Source of the DNA: Geosiphon pyriformis
Taxonomy: Eukaryota; Glomeromycota; Glomeromycetes; Archaeosporales; Geosiphonaceae
Direction: 5' to 3'
Assembly: GCA_016748015.1 (NCBI GenBank)
Contig: JAAOMT010000776.1
Span: 696,879-760,878 of the forward strand
DNA length: 64,000 nucleotides
This document shows, in pieces, positions 40,681-53,649 of this stretch. Below the pieces are notes generated by a model. The model was not told where the DNA came from, searched no databases, and saw only the letters and a list, made by a program, of their open reading frames with translations. The position numbers and the translations under genes are program-made. Position 1 is the first letter of the stretch; each line of letters begins with the position of its first letter.

Positions 40681-43600
40681 AAATTTTAATGTTTAAATCT
40701 TAATAAAAATATTTTTATTAATAAAAAATTTGTTGAATAATACTGAATAATATTATTAAATACTTTTTAAATCTAATTTCTCAAATACTATAGTCAAAGA
40801 AAAATTGTTATACTCAAAAATTGAAACAAAAACCATATTCAATTCTTTTAAAATGAATTTATTAATAATTTTAAAAACCATTTGATTTTTATATTATCTT
40901 AAATTATTTCAAAAAAGTTTTAATTACTTTTAGCTTTTTCGAAAACATTATTGAATATAAAAATAGTAAAAAAGAAAATTATTTGTCAAAAAATTTAGAA
41001 TATATATATTAGCTAATAGTTTTAACACAATTTTTTCTAATTAAATAAATTTAAATAAGTCATTAAAAAATTATTTATAAGAATTTTATAAAAAACAATC
41101 AATTAATCTTATTAAATTTTACAAAAAAACTTTAATTATTTTATCTTTAAACAATTTTTCACTTTTTAACTTTGAAAACAGGACAAATATAATAAAATAT
41201 TTACCAATATTTAATTAAAGTTTAAGCATCATAAAAAAATTTGCTTTATATAATAAAGCTAAAAATTATTTAGAACATTTATGTTTTTTTAAGAATTTAG
41301 ACAATAAATATTTATTTTAGACTTAAAATAACTTGTTTGAATTAAATAAAAAAATGTTACCAAAATTATAAACCAATTGAATTTTAAAACAATATATTAG
41401 TTTAATTTTTGAAAAAAAATTTCTTTAATATAATCAATAAATTAAATATAAAAATAATTAAAATATGAATTTTGAACTAATATTATTATCTAAATTTATG
41501 CTAATAGTTTTTGATTATATTAGTTTAAGAAATTTGTTTTTAAATATAATATATAATAAAGTAAAATTTTAAGTTAAATAAGTTTACAATAATTTGATTT
41601 TTTAATTTAAGATATTCAAATTTTTTTTAAAATATTAACTTTTAGGTATTTATACTAATATAATAATAATTTATAACATATAGTATGAAACAAAAAAAAC
41701 TTTTTAATTTTGCATAAAATTTTAAATTAGTATAATTTTCTTAATATTAACCAGATTTTTAATCTTTAAGATATAAATTATATATATAATTAAATAGATT
41801 TTTTTATTTATGCAGATTGCTAATATGTTTGAATTTTTTGCCTAACATATTGGCAAATGTTAGCTGCTAAAAAGCAAAGTCAATGAGAAATTTTACTATA
41901 TTATTAAAATAAAAATATATATAATATTTAAAAGTTATTTTTTTTAATACCAAGTTCTATATAAAACAGCTTTTTAGCTCTTTTAAAACTGAGTAAAATA
42001 TTAACATAAATAGTGTTTTATACATTTGAACCAAAACTTAAACTTAAACTATATTCGACTTAACAGAATAATTTAAATCTTTAATTTTGTAGATTTAATT
42101 AGTTTTTAGATTTTAATAGAGATCTAAACCAATAATACTTTAACTTAAACTAATTAGCTGTTTTTATAATACACAAATGTTATAAATTTAAACTAGTTGT
42201 TTTTATTTGTTTTTATTTTATTTTATAAAATTTTTTATATGTTCTTATAAAATAATAAAAAAATATCAAGTTTATTTACAATTTTTTTTGAAAAAACTTA
42301 AAATAAAATTCAAAAACAAACAAATATAATTTACTTAAATAAATTTAAAGAAAAAATAATAATAATAATAATAATAATAAATTATTATCAAATAAAACAT
42401 CTTCTAATAAATATTATATTTTTATTTAAAAAATTTATAGTATTAGTAATAATATAATAACCAATAAGTAAAATAAATTAATAAACAAAAAATATAAATA
42501 GCAATATATTTAAAATTATAGTAAAAAAAACTAAATAATTAAATATATTTATATAAATTATTAAATTTTCATTGATTTTAATATTATTTTATAAGTTTTA
42601 TGTTTAAAATATTAAGTATATTTTATTAATTAAACTTTTAACAGATTTTTATTATAATTTTAACCAGTTTTAAATTCAGTTCAAATTTATTTTAATCAAA
42701 TTTGAATTCATTCTTAAACTCAAACTGGTTTTTTAGTTTGAATTTAAATTAAATTAAATCATAAAAAACACTAAATATAAGAATTTATAATTAATTAATT
42801 ATATTTTAAAAGATTATACAAAAATTAATACATAAAGTAAATTTTAGATAAGAAATAAAACTAGTTTATTTTGCTTTTAAAAAATACTTAGTAAACAATA
42901 ATAACAATTGTATCAAGATAATAACCTAAAGTACACAAATTATTTTACTTAGACTTTTCTTAAAAAAAATATTCTTAAAGTTTTAATCTAGTTATTTAAC
43001 AGTTTAAATCTAAATTCAATTAAAATTTATAAATATTATTAAGAGAAAATAGAAATTGAAATACTTAAAAATTTGAATAAATTAGAATAATATATAATAA
43101 ATAAATAAAATAAAATTACTATATTATACTTAATTAGTCTAATAAGTTTGATAAAACAATACTATAAATTGATCATACTAAATAATAATTAAAGAATACT
43201 ATTTTGATTTTTTAGCCAATAAAATATTTAATATAAACTTATTAATAGTATTATTTTTATATAATTTGATGTAATTTTTTATTTATAATTGGATAATTTT
43301 AAAAAACAGTTTTTTTGTTTAATATGTTATTTTATTTTAAATGTAATTTTAATATATTAAAAGATTATTTTTTTGTTGCAAAAAAAGTTAAAAATATTTA
43401 AAAAACATGAGTAGTGGATAATATAAATAAAATTAACTCTACTATTTTTGTATTAATAGTTTAATTTTAATTAAAACTTAATTTTTGCTTAATTTAATTA
43501 ATATATGCTTTAAATAATAATTTGTAAAATTTGAATTATCAAATATATAAAATAAAATCGAATTAAAGTATTTAATATTCAAATTTTTGTAACTATATTT

Positions 43601-45079
43601 TTTTGTTTTTTATACTATTATCAATTATTTTGTTTAAACAATTATTTATTAAATGTTTTAATTTTATTTTATAATTAAATAAATTTTTTGAATAACAATT
43701 TCTTGGTAATTTTATTTTTATCACAAACAAAAATTTTTATTTATTTAGTGTTAATATAAAAATAATAAAATTAGATTTTCTGTCTTAAAATAAAAGTGCC
43801 AAATTTTTTTTATAATATATTAATTTATCTAATATTTGAAGTCTTACTTATTTTAATTTAAGATATTGTACTTGTTTTCTTTAATTAATATTGAAATTTT
43901 TACCAATTTTAATTACAATTTCATAAACTGTTTTTTGTATCAATAAGTGAAAGCTTGTTGTTAATTTATTTATTAATTAATTAAAAAAAAATTTAAAGAT
44001 ATTTTAGATATTTTATAGTTTTTGTTGTTTAATTGAATTAATAAATTGTTAATGACTCCATTTTTGCTTTGTTTTAATGTAAATAATTTAATAAAAAAAT
44101 ATTAATTAATAATTACAGCTTTATAAAATATTAATAATTAATTATATTCATTATTATAATAATAATTATTAATATTGTAAAAAAAAGTCATATTTATATT
44201 ATTTTATTTTGCATTGTAATTATTTTATATTATATTATTATTAATTTTTGCTTTATATATTTGGTTATATGGCTAAAAAAACTACAATTTTTAAAGCAAA
44301 ATCTGGTAATTATTTATGCTACTTTAGATATTAGCATCATTTACTATATTATATCTTTTAAACTGAAATCACAAAACTTTTTTACCAATATTTTAACCTT
44401 CTTACCAATCAATAATCTCTGATTTGTTTTACTAAAATTAATGATTCAATCACTCAAATTTATATATTAGTCATAAATAAAAATTTCAATAATAATTCAA
44501 TGTTAAAGCTTAAAAACAATAATTTCAAACTAATTAATGACAACTATTTATATTTTTATTTTCGAATTGGCCATAAATTAATACAAAATGTGAGAAATTT
44601 ATATCTCAAATTTAAATATACGAGTCTTCTACTTGGCAGTATTCTCTGGAAAAACAAGAAATAAAAAGCTAAAAAAATTATAATATATTAAATAAAATCA
44701 AGAAAATAATAATATTATAAGATTAAAATATAAAACTCAATAAATCTTTAAACCTTATTTTCATGCCAATTACACAAGATTATTTGAGTTTTTGGAAAAT
44801 GTTTCTTGGCTGCTATTAAATAAGAATCCCATTTATCTAACTAATTACTTGAGATTTGATTAAATATTGCTCTTATAACTATATTCAATAAACTTTTAAT
44901 AGAAAGAATTATTGTATAATTTATAAATTGAAAATTTTAATCAAACAAAAATTATTATACAACTTACTTGCTTAAATATTAAATTAATAACTGGTATTGT
45001 TTCTTTATTACTTATAAATATTATTAAAACTCAATTATATGGATTATTTGATCTAACCATAAAGACAATATTGAAGAAA

Positions 45080-45740
45080 TTTAAGCTATTGTGATAGCTA
45101 GTAAAATCTAGAAACAAAAAATTTAAATATTTGTATAATATCTTTGACATGACTGTAGATGCAACACCAAAAAGTACAGCTTAATCCTTAAAATTCTGAG
45201 CATCTTTGATTCCATATTGTTTTGATATAATAATGCTTTTAGTCTCATAAGTATCCATTAGAAAACAAATCTGTTAATAAAGTGAATTAAAATAATAATA
45301 TATATAAAAAAGTAAATATAAGCAATTTTTTACTTTTCTAAATTCTAACACACTTGAATAATATAACTTTTTGTTGTACTTGAGAGCATTTTGAATTGTC
45401 TTAAGATTAAGTACAAATTGAACAGAAATTGGTTGAACTTGATTTGCAAATCTATTACTTGTGCTCAAATTTTTCATATTATTTATTAATAAAATTCAAT
45501 TATTTTTTCGAATTTATACTTAAACTTACCAGTTGCAATTATTAAAGGTGATGCATTTGTAGTTTTATTTAATATAATTTTTCTAATTAAATTGGCTATT
45601 TGGTGTGGTTTTTTTCAGATATAATCAGAATTATGATTTCTATAGCACTCAATATTGCATAAATTGAATGGCTTGTCATAAAAAATTGCAATATAACTTT
45701 TACAATTACATTTAGTTTTATGACACCTATTCTATAAATA
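45080..45740 (-). pseudogene. Cys/His-rich protein relic, possibly a transposase
   Basis: Minus-strand frames hold a Cys/His cluster (CHKTKCNCKS then LCNIECYRNHNSDY, about 45,730-45,640) that looks like a zinc-binding module, continuing through HQIANLIRKII. A 67-codon block begins at 45,477 and includes NRFANQVQPISVQFVLNLK and LYYSSVLEFRKVK. The next block (about 45,265-45,100) reads MDTYETKSIIISKQYGIKDA. These blocks lie in order on one strand with natural residue composition, unlike the surrounding AT-rich noise. A zinc-finger-plus-DDE transposase such as a MULE is one possibility, but no catalytic motif was found. Confidence 0.4.
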
Positions 45741-46677
45741 AAAATAAAATTAATACTTTTTAATTTTGATTAGATATTATTTTTCTATGTATGCCAACTT
45801 TGAATTTGTATTTTTGTTTGTATTTTCATTTACAAGTGTAATGACTTTTATATCTTTTTTACGTATCTTAATATTTAATAAAATACTATTTTATATATAA
45901 AAGTATAATTTATATAAATAATAATCTTTTACCTGTTTCTTATATATATAGTTATAATCTAGAATTTTATAACTGTAAAGATACTGTATTAAACATATAT
46001 AAGTTTAACACTGAGAATACTTTTATAAGTGGCATTTATATGCATTAAATAGTTGGCAATAATGAACCAAATAGCCTTTTTTGTTTTAATAAACCTAATA
46101 AATAAAACATAATTGCTCATTAGTAATAATGTTATGATAGTAAAAATAATATATATTTTATTTTCTTTAGTCTTATATAATATAGCCAATAAAATGCAAT
46201 TTATTACAAATTTTACTTGATACAATCACAAGATTTATAGGTTTAAATTTCAATTGTATTTATCTTTATATAAAATTAATTTACATTAAATTCACTATGG
46301 AATTATAAAATTACAGCACTATTAAAAAAAAACAAGAAAAAAAAATTGCTCTATATATTTTTAAAATTAATAATACCCAAACTTTTTAGAAATATCTAGA
46401 TAAAACATAATTTTATTATTTACAAATTCACAATCAAGTCTGAATAATAGCATATTTAATAATATTTTACTAAAGCAATCAAAGTATAAGGATACTTATT
46501 AATAATTCTAATAAATATGTACTTTATAAGTTGTTATTTATAAAATTAAGTCTATCAATTCTCATGCTACATAAATAAACATCAATTACAGAGGCAACAA
46601 TCTGACAATTTAATTTGATATATGTAATTGTTTTATAATATAATATGTTCTATGATACAAAAAAATGCAAGATATAA
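45741..46677. other. AT-rich stretch
   Basis: No supported feature. The 78-codon minus-strand frame at 45,989-46,225 is hydrophobic and composition-driven, though a small membrane exon cannot be excluded. Confidence 0.4.
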
Positions 46678-48927
46678 ATGTATACACTATATGTTCTTCT
46701 TTTTTATACTCATAAACTTGACAACATAGAACAAAAACAAATCTTAAAATTTACTTTTCAATATTTTAAAGACCACTCTGATGTCACCATTGACAAAATT
46801 TACAAAAAATATCTTAAAACACAAGAAGATAAGCAAGCAATGAATACATATTTGTTGAGAGAATAGTTTAAAAATTATCAATGCTATTGCAAAAAAGGCA
46901 GTTGAGTATTATTAATTAGACAGAGCTAAAACATAGCAGAACTAGATTATAAACTCGTTTTAAAGGAGACAAGAAACAGTATAAATTAATAAAAAAATAA
47001 TAAGAGTTCATAGAATAGCTATGAATTCAACAAAAAAAGAATAGTTAAAATGTATTACAACATGCACATTGGAAAAAGTATAGAATAGAATATTATTGAA
47101 TATACATAAACTCATTACAAAAATAAACTAGAAGAAACAGGAGATATATTATTTATGTATTTATATTAAATAGAATAGAAGCAACAGAGAAAGAATAATT
47201 AAAATGTTATTGCTTGTCTTCATTTCATTATCTATTATCTATGCTTATACCTAGTTCACAGTAGTCTAACACAACAAATATTATCAAGTCAAAAGTGCAT
47301 ATTTGAGAAGGTTTTTATTGTTATGTTCTGAGATTCTGGTGGCTATTTAAGTATGCTATGCAAATGGATAAGTCAAGTTGTAGACATCAAAAACTACTAC
47401 AATTACTTGACTATTATCCAGTTATTAAAGTATAGAAAAACAAGGGCAGGCTGTAAATTTGCAGCTGAATTTCTCTTTGTATATGTTTGCTTTTACAAAA
47501 ATGGCTTAACTGGATACTCTCTGACTACTATGAAGAGTAAAAATATGCTAAAAAACTTAAATGCAGCAAAAAACGTAAATAAAGCTGAATTTAAGACATC
47601 AAACTAGATTCAATTGATCATTTTGATGTTTCATATGAAAAAAAAAAATTTTCTAAGAATTAACTACAAGAGAAATATCAACAAACATTGCTAAAAAACC
47701 AGGTAATGTAATTGTTTTACTTGCCAGATATTAATACAAATATGTTCTGAAATTTTTTTAAGAACAAGCCAGTAAATTTTAAAACACTATTAACTTTGAT
47801 TGTAAAAAGAAAAATATGCTGAAAAATAAAGAAAAAATAATTCTTTTTATTGACAAAGTCTCTGTTTTACTCTGTATAAATTTATTTCTAATTTTTGAAC
47901 AAATGTAGTTTTTATCAGAATCAATATTCACACTTTTAATTCATTTTGTAGTTAAAAAAAAAATCAAGAGAATAATAATAAAAATCAGATATTTAAAGCA
48001 ATTTGGTGGGCTCTACTTAAGTATTAGGCTTACATTATTAGTTTCTTGAATTTCTCAGTTGTCAATTTAGCATCTCAGTTTAATAATAATAATTCAGTAT
48101 GTATTAAAAATTAGCTTTCAATTTACTTTTCTGAAATCTTAATTGTGTTTTTTAATTAATAAATTACAAACAATATGATAAATTTATAAGTAAAAATTAA
48201 CATTAATGATAATATTTCTTAGGTAAAGATACATAGACATAAAGTTCATAAACTATTTATCTATTTGGCTATAATAGATTGTCTAAGATTAGCTTTTTTG
48301 TCTTCTTTTTATTATTTATGTATATGACTATACACTTAATAGGGTTTGTAGTAAGAATATTCTATACAATAAAAATGGTTTAGGTTATAATATTGTCCAG
48401 TTTGGCAGACCATTATGGGATTCTTGGTGGCAATTAGCTGAAACTTGGGAGTTAAACATGAATAAATTTAGGAAAATTATACAACTTGCCAAATTTAAGC
48501 TTCTTGAAAGAATGAATGATTGGAAACAGAATACTAAGATAAAAAAAAAGTAGTACTTGCTATAATTGCTTGTATTACCACTTTATATATCTCTCTAGTC
48601 TCAAGCATGACACCTGATCTCATCAAGTTTTATATAGTAATGTTAATAGCCATTAATAATGATCACAAGAATTATCTGATAACTTATCTATTCAAATCTG
48701 TATTGACTAAAGCTACATTGGAAGTGCTATCAGAAAATAGTTTAGTGATGCTAAAAGAATTAGATATTGTCAACAAATTCAATGAAATTCTTAATGCAAG
48801 GATCCAGAGAGAGCTGGTTGTAAGGTTGTTAGTCTTAAATGTATGGCATCAATTGATCTGCTTAGAAAAAAATAATGATAAAAAGGTTTATATAAAACAT
48901 TTTTATTCTGGTCATTATTTGCATTAA
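46678..48927 (+). pseudogene. Unidentified decayed coding segments (possible mobile element)
   Basis: Several plus-strand blocks use a normal mix of codons and are separated by stops. They are 46,678-46,866 (DNIEQKQILKFTFQYFKDH), 47,353-47,607 (YRKTRAGCKFAAEFLFVYV), about 48,390-48,555 (FGRPLWDSWWQLAETWELN) and 48,607-48,927 (open for 106 codons, helical, with KATLEVLSENSLVMLKELD). Because they share strand and spacing, they may come from one former gene or element of about 2 kb. I do not recognise a family. Confidence 0.35.
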
Positions 48928-50011
48928 CTTATTTTTGTCCATTTACCTTGTTAAGTTTTGTTTTCAGTCAAATGTTTAGTTTTCAATTTTTTTTAAGAAC
49001 TTTTTGAACAGAAGCTTTCAAACAAATTTTCTTATCTGAAAGACTTCAAAGTAAAATTTATTCATTTTATCAAACTTACAAAAAAACCAGATATATTAAT
49101 ACTCAAGAGCATTTGGGTTTAATGTGATATAATGCATTTTAAACAATCAACAAGGTTCAAATTTCAGCTTAGTTATTAGACATAAAACAAAAGTGCTTTT
49201 AGAAGCATTGGTAGTATAGCTGAATATGATTACAATTTCTGTAGAATATTTTCACTTCAGACAAAAAAAAATAATATGTAATACATAAGTCAAGAATCAT
49301 GCAATTAAGCAGAGCAAAAAAGAAGAAAAATTTGCAATAAAATGTTTACTTAAGCTTACTATTATTTTTATCAAAAACTGTGCTAATCATATTAAAAATA
49401 GCTATTTGGGTATTTATGTACAGATTAAGAAGAAGCTTTTGGTCATAAATTTTATAGAGTAGTAATTTTTATGAAAAACATAGTCTTTTAATAAATGCTA
49501 TCTATTTTTTAAAGATTCAGTAGATAAAGACATTCCTAAGCTTACATTATATGAATATATTTAATTAAATACATGATTATTTAATGAGCATCCTAAAAAT
49601 ACTAATCAGCTCATTGTCTATAGTTTAGATTCTTTTAGATTTGAACATCAGGATATACTTGAGAATATTCTTAGTATACAAGCTAATCTAATATGATTCT
49701 GCAATGAAAAAAAACAAATTTTTTGTATTACATATTACCTTGTGTTTATAGAATAGTTAAAACTAAGAGAAAATAATTTTTTTTCATGTTCAAAGCTATT
49801 ATTTTACATAATAACAAATATTATAATTTATAATAACAGATTATAAGTTAGTGATAAAGAAGGAAAAATTTCAATAACTGTGAAAAAACTCAATAATAAG
49901 AAAGATAAAAATATAAAAGATAAGAATAAAGCATAATAATAATAAATTAACAATAAGAAACTTTGTTATACTTTAAATAGAATTTTTTTCAAGAAAAAAA
50001 ACACATTATAT
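48928..50011. other. AT-rich stretch with a possible further relic
   Basis: A plus-strand block at about 49,516-49,695 reads KDIPKLTLYEYI, then NEHPKNTNQLIVYSLDSFRF, with stops between. It may belong to the unidentified relic upstream. Otherwise nothing supported. Confidence 0.35.
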
Positions 50012-50617
50012 AATGTTACTCATAAAATATAGGAATCATAGTAAGATATATATTAGCCAATTAGAGATAGATATAGTAAAATATGAAATTTCAGAATTCT
50101 TCTTAAAGGAATTACAAAATTTTGATACAAAGAATCACAGGATTCCAGAATTCCAGAATTTTTGGTGTGAAAAATTGAAAAATTGAGAAATCTCAAATAT
50201 GTATATATAGCAATAGTATTAGAAGCAAAAAAAACAGATCTCTTAATTTAAACTTCTCTTCTTATCTATTTGCTAAATTGCTTCAAGGATAGTTCATATT
50301 TACTGAAGTAAAATTATTAAAATATCAATAAAATACTTATTTATATCTATTTCATATTGTTATCATTTGATTAAAAAATATTCATCAAAACTCTAACTAT
50401 CAATACTTTATGTTAATAGCTGTTAATACTTAACTACACTAAAACAATAGCTCTTGATTATGGCTATTGACAGAATACTAACTTAATTGCTTTGGCTTAA
50501 TTTTTTCATTTTTTTTATTTTCTTTCATTTTTTTTGTTTGTTCTTGTTGTTTACTAATTAATTAAGAATTAACACACAGAATTATTAATGTTAAAAAAAT
50601 TGGTAAAAGACCTGTGA
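50012..50617 (+). repeat. Left arm of large inverted repeat
   Basis: This arm matches the reverse complement of 50,941-51,513 over its whole length with many small differences. Diagnostic shared pieces are GGTAAAAGACC, CTCTTGATTATG and TAGTATTAGAAG, plus a run rich in GAATTCCAGAATT. The outer end still resembles the 3' part of the extra ORF of the minus-strand retrotransposon, but in plus orientation. Confidence 0.85.
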
Positions 50618-50639
50618 AACAAAAGTAGAACATTCACAG

Positions 50640-50915
50640 AATTAAGGATAACTTACCAGGAAGATTACTAGTGTTACAGATGATTATTTGGGATCTTAAA
50701 TTAAATAACAAACTTGTAACTTTGTGCTTAATTGATTTGATGATAGAGGTCTCTGATGGTTTTGTCTCTGAAGATTTTGGTTGAGTCTTTTGTATAATAA
50801 ACAGAGATTCAATGATAATGTTGTTGTTGTTGGTAAGTCATTTTCCCAATTTTTTTCTTCAGCTTGATGACTAGTTTATTCTGGCAGTCATGTCTTTCTA
50901 GTAAGCTATCTGTTA
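50640..50915 (-). repeat. Left LTR (3' LTR of the minus-strand element)
   Basis: Direct comparison with 63,727-64,000 shows the same order of segments. Examples are ATTATTTGGGATCTT versus ATTATTTGGGGTCTT, CCCAATTTTTTTCT in both, and ATTCTGGCAGT in both, near TTTCTAGTAA. The copies have diverged noticeably, so the insertion or recombination is not recent. It lies in the loop of the inverted repeat. Confidence 0.75.
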
Positions 50916-50940
50916 ATATATGTATAATGTTACCCTTATT

Positions 50941-51513
50941 TCTGGGTCTTTTACCAGGCTATCTATAATGTCAATAACTTAATGATCAATCTTTAATTAA
51001 TTAGTAATAACAAAAAATAACAAAAGAAAAGAAATAAAATAAAGAAATATAAAGAAATAAGCCAAAACAATAAATATTAGTATCTTGTCAATAGTCATAA
51101 TCAAGAGTTATTGTTCCAAAGTGGTTAAGTATTAGTTACTATCAACATAAAGTGTTAATAGTAAAAAATGGATTGAGGTAGTGAATAATTATTTATTAAT
51201 ATTTGTAAATAGAAAGATGTCTCAAATCAAATCTAAAACTGAGAGGTCTGTTTTTTTTACTTCTAATACTACCAATATATATACAATAATTAAGATTTCT
51301 CAATTCCTCAATTCTTTACATCAGAAATTCTGAAATTCCTAAAATTCTGTAATTCCTTTGAGAGGAATTCTGGAATTTCTTGTACAAGAATCCTGAAATT
51401 TTTGAAATTCTACAATTTTTTTGAGGTAAATTCTGGAATTCCACATTTACTATAGCTATTTTTGATTGGCTAATTTATATGCTAATATTTTTCCTATATT
51501 CTATAAGTAATAT
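50941..51513 (-). repeat. Right arm of large inverted repeat
   Basis: Reverse-complement partner of 50,012-50,617. It is also the natural 3' region of the minus-strand retrotransposon, including the end of the extra ORF, so this arm is the original and the left arm the inverted copy, or the end of a second element in opposite orientation. Confidence 0.85.
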
Positions 51514-52200
51514 TATTTTCTCCTTTTAATATTGAGCTCTATCAAAATTTCCTAATTCTAATTCTCCATCTTTGAGTATTTCTTGAACTTCTTTTTTGAG
51601 AATTACTTGAGTTATTTTGTTCTGTAATTCTTCAAATAGGGCATTGGTTGTTTTTTTCATTTGGTTAATGGTAATAAAATCCATTGCTGGATTGAGTAAA
51701 ATTTCTGGTTGGTCTTGAAATCTAATTTGTAGTCAATAAATAGCTTTTGTTTATGTTGTTATATTGTTTTTTCCTATAAATTTCTCAAGTTGTTGCAATA
51801 TTGTTGTATCAAATAATTGTCTTGTTTTATCTGTATATATGTTCTGGATATTCAGATGTTGTCTAAAGTAAAAGTAACAAAAGTTTCTTGGAAATTGTTA
51901 TGTCCACCAATTCCATGTTTCTATTGTCAACTCTTAATATTGTGTGACTTTTAGTTGTGCTTTTATTGCCAGTTTCACTTTTGTAACTATTTTGTTAATA
52001 GTGTTTTCTGTTTTTCTCTGTGCTTTATCTCATGGTCTTTTTTTAGTGTTTTTATATCTAATAGTTTATTGATTGATCATAATTTCTATCTCTTGTTGTT
52101 GGATTTTTTGAAAGAGTTGCTGTGTTAAGGAATGGATGTCATCAGTAATTTCTATTTTTTTGCTGTCTTTTGTCATGTCTACTGTGTCTTTTATATATTC
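51480..52200 (-). pseudogene. Extra ORF downstream of integrase, function unknown
   Basis: One reading frame runs the whole length with about seven stops, several of which look like former Trp or Gln codons. Between them the sequence is polar and helical: SKKIEITDDIHSLTQQLFQK at the start, NTINKIVTKVKLAIKAQ and LFDTTILQQLEKFIGKNN in the middle, and LFEELQNKITQVILKKEVQE with LKDGELELGNFD near the end. It is in a different frame from the integrase, so it was a separate ORF or reached by frameshift. There are no Cys/His motifs, chromodomain or membrane helix, so it is not an envelope protein. I do not recognise a family. Confidence 0.55.
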
Positions 52201-52249
52201 TTTTGGTTGTTCAATTTGACATGTTTGGTTCAATGATTATGATTGGTTT

Positions 52250-53520
52250 CAGATCTTGTAAAATCTCATCAGGTTGGACTAGTATTCTCTGTATTCCTAA
52301 TTGTGGAATACTACTGGTAGATAATAATACTATATGGTGATATGGTTTCAGTCAATTACTATGTGCTGCTTTGGCTAAAATTTTATTGTCCTATCTTAAT
52401 TTATAAGCTTTATTTCCAAGAATTTCTTCTATGTAAAATAGTCTGTCCCATTTGGGGTCAAATTTTCTACTCTATTGTTTTTCCACTTTGGTATAATATA
52501 AAAATACTTTGTTTCTAATCTTGAAACCAACTGGTTTATCTAGTAGTTGGTTATTGTGTCTTTTTTTTTGCTTTTTTTGTAACTTTTATATGTTATCAGC
52601 TGCTTTTTGTCATTTATTTTCTAATGTTTCTATCAAGTCATATGTTTTTCTTAGCAATGTTTCTTGAAAATTGTCATCAGTTATTGGTTTTGTTGGATAT
52701 GTATTGACTTTTATTACAACTGGTAAGGTTGCTGTTCTATCATATACTAATTCAAATGGTGTTGCTTGTGTAGTGTCTTGTTTTATTGTTTGATAAGCAA
52801 ATAATACTGATAGTATAAACAAATCTCATTCATCCTGGTTTTCTTGGCTAATTTTGGCAATAGCTTTATACAATGTTTTGTTAAATCTTTCAATTAGCCT
52901 ATTTGTTTGTGAATGATATGGTGATGATAATGGTTTTTTGATTTTAAATTTTTGACTTAGTTCTGTTAATATTCTATTCACAAAGTGAATTCCTTGATCT
53001 AATAATAGTTTTTTTAGACATCCATGTTGACAGATCAAATCTTGATGAACAAATTCAGCAACAGATTCTGCATCTGCTTTTTGAATGGCTTTTGCTTCTG
53101 GTTATTTAGTAAGATAGTTTATGACTACTGCAATATATTTGTTGTCTCTGCTAGTAATTGTTAGTGGTCCAACTAAGTCAATTCTAATACAATCAAATGG
53201 TTGTCTTACTTTAATTAGTCTTAATGGTTTACTGGGTTTTGTTCCTCCTCTTTTTTGATAAGCATTACAATTTTGAACATATTGGATAATATTTGGATAC
53301 ATTGATGGCCAATAGTATCTTTTTCTGGTTCTTTCTATGGTTGCTTCTTTGTAAAAATGTCCTGTTGTTAGATCTGAGTGCATGTTGAATAATATTGTTT
53401 CTTTCTCTGGTTCTGTAATTACTCTGGTTGTTTGATTTAGATTTCTTTTGTTTTTCTAGTAAAGTATATTTTAATGGTTGATAAAATGTTTTGATTGTTG
53501 TTTTATGTTGTTTTGTTCTT
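52250..53520 (-). pseudogene. Integrase domain of the retrotransposon
   Basis: The zinc-binding domain begins near 53,383 with HSDLTTGHF and RKRYYWPSM. The second Cys of its Cys pair is Tyr (CNAY), a G-to-A type change. The catalytic core keeps all three acidic residues in context: RIDLVGPL, LLDQGIHFVN and RLIERFNK. A stop at 53,102 falls at an expected Trp after NYLTK, and another stop falls after QENQDE. The C-terminal part (52,610-52,822) reads ATPFELVYDR, and about 52,400-52,560 holds RNKVFLYY, KFDPKWD and GNKAYKLR, a GPY/F-like module with a stop at an expected Trp. The core is well preserved, but the protein could not be made in one piece. Confidence 0.85.
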
Positions 53521-53649
53521 TTTGAAATAATTTCTTCTTGAACAATTGAGTATTTATATAATGTTGGAGTTGTTGGTATTTTTGTATATTCATCTTTTTG
53601 TTATATTTTTGGGTTGAAATGTTTTTTAGATTTGTCTCATTTGTAACAA

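Larger units (their letters stand above)
35852..45079. other. Extremely AT-rich fossil compartment
   Basis: About 9 kb with almost no CpG, very short frames and no recognised coding block. It contains two degenerate tandem repeats (listed separately) and an (AAT)n run near 42,357-42,380. Frames of Phe/Leu/Tyr-rich sequence such as 39,615-39,797 are composition artefacts. Confidence 0.5.

Noticed and set aside
51480-52200. Envelope gene of an errantivirus-like element
   Set aside because: The post-integrase frame has no signal peptide, membrane helix or cysteine pattern, so env was rejected in favour of an unknown ORF.
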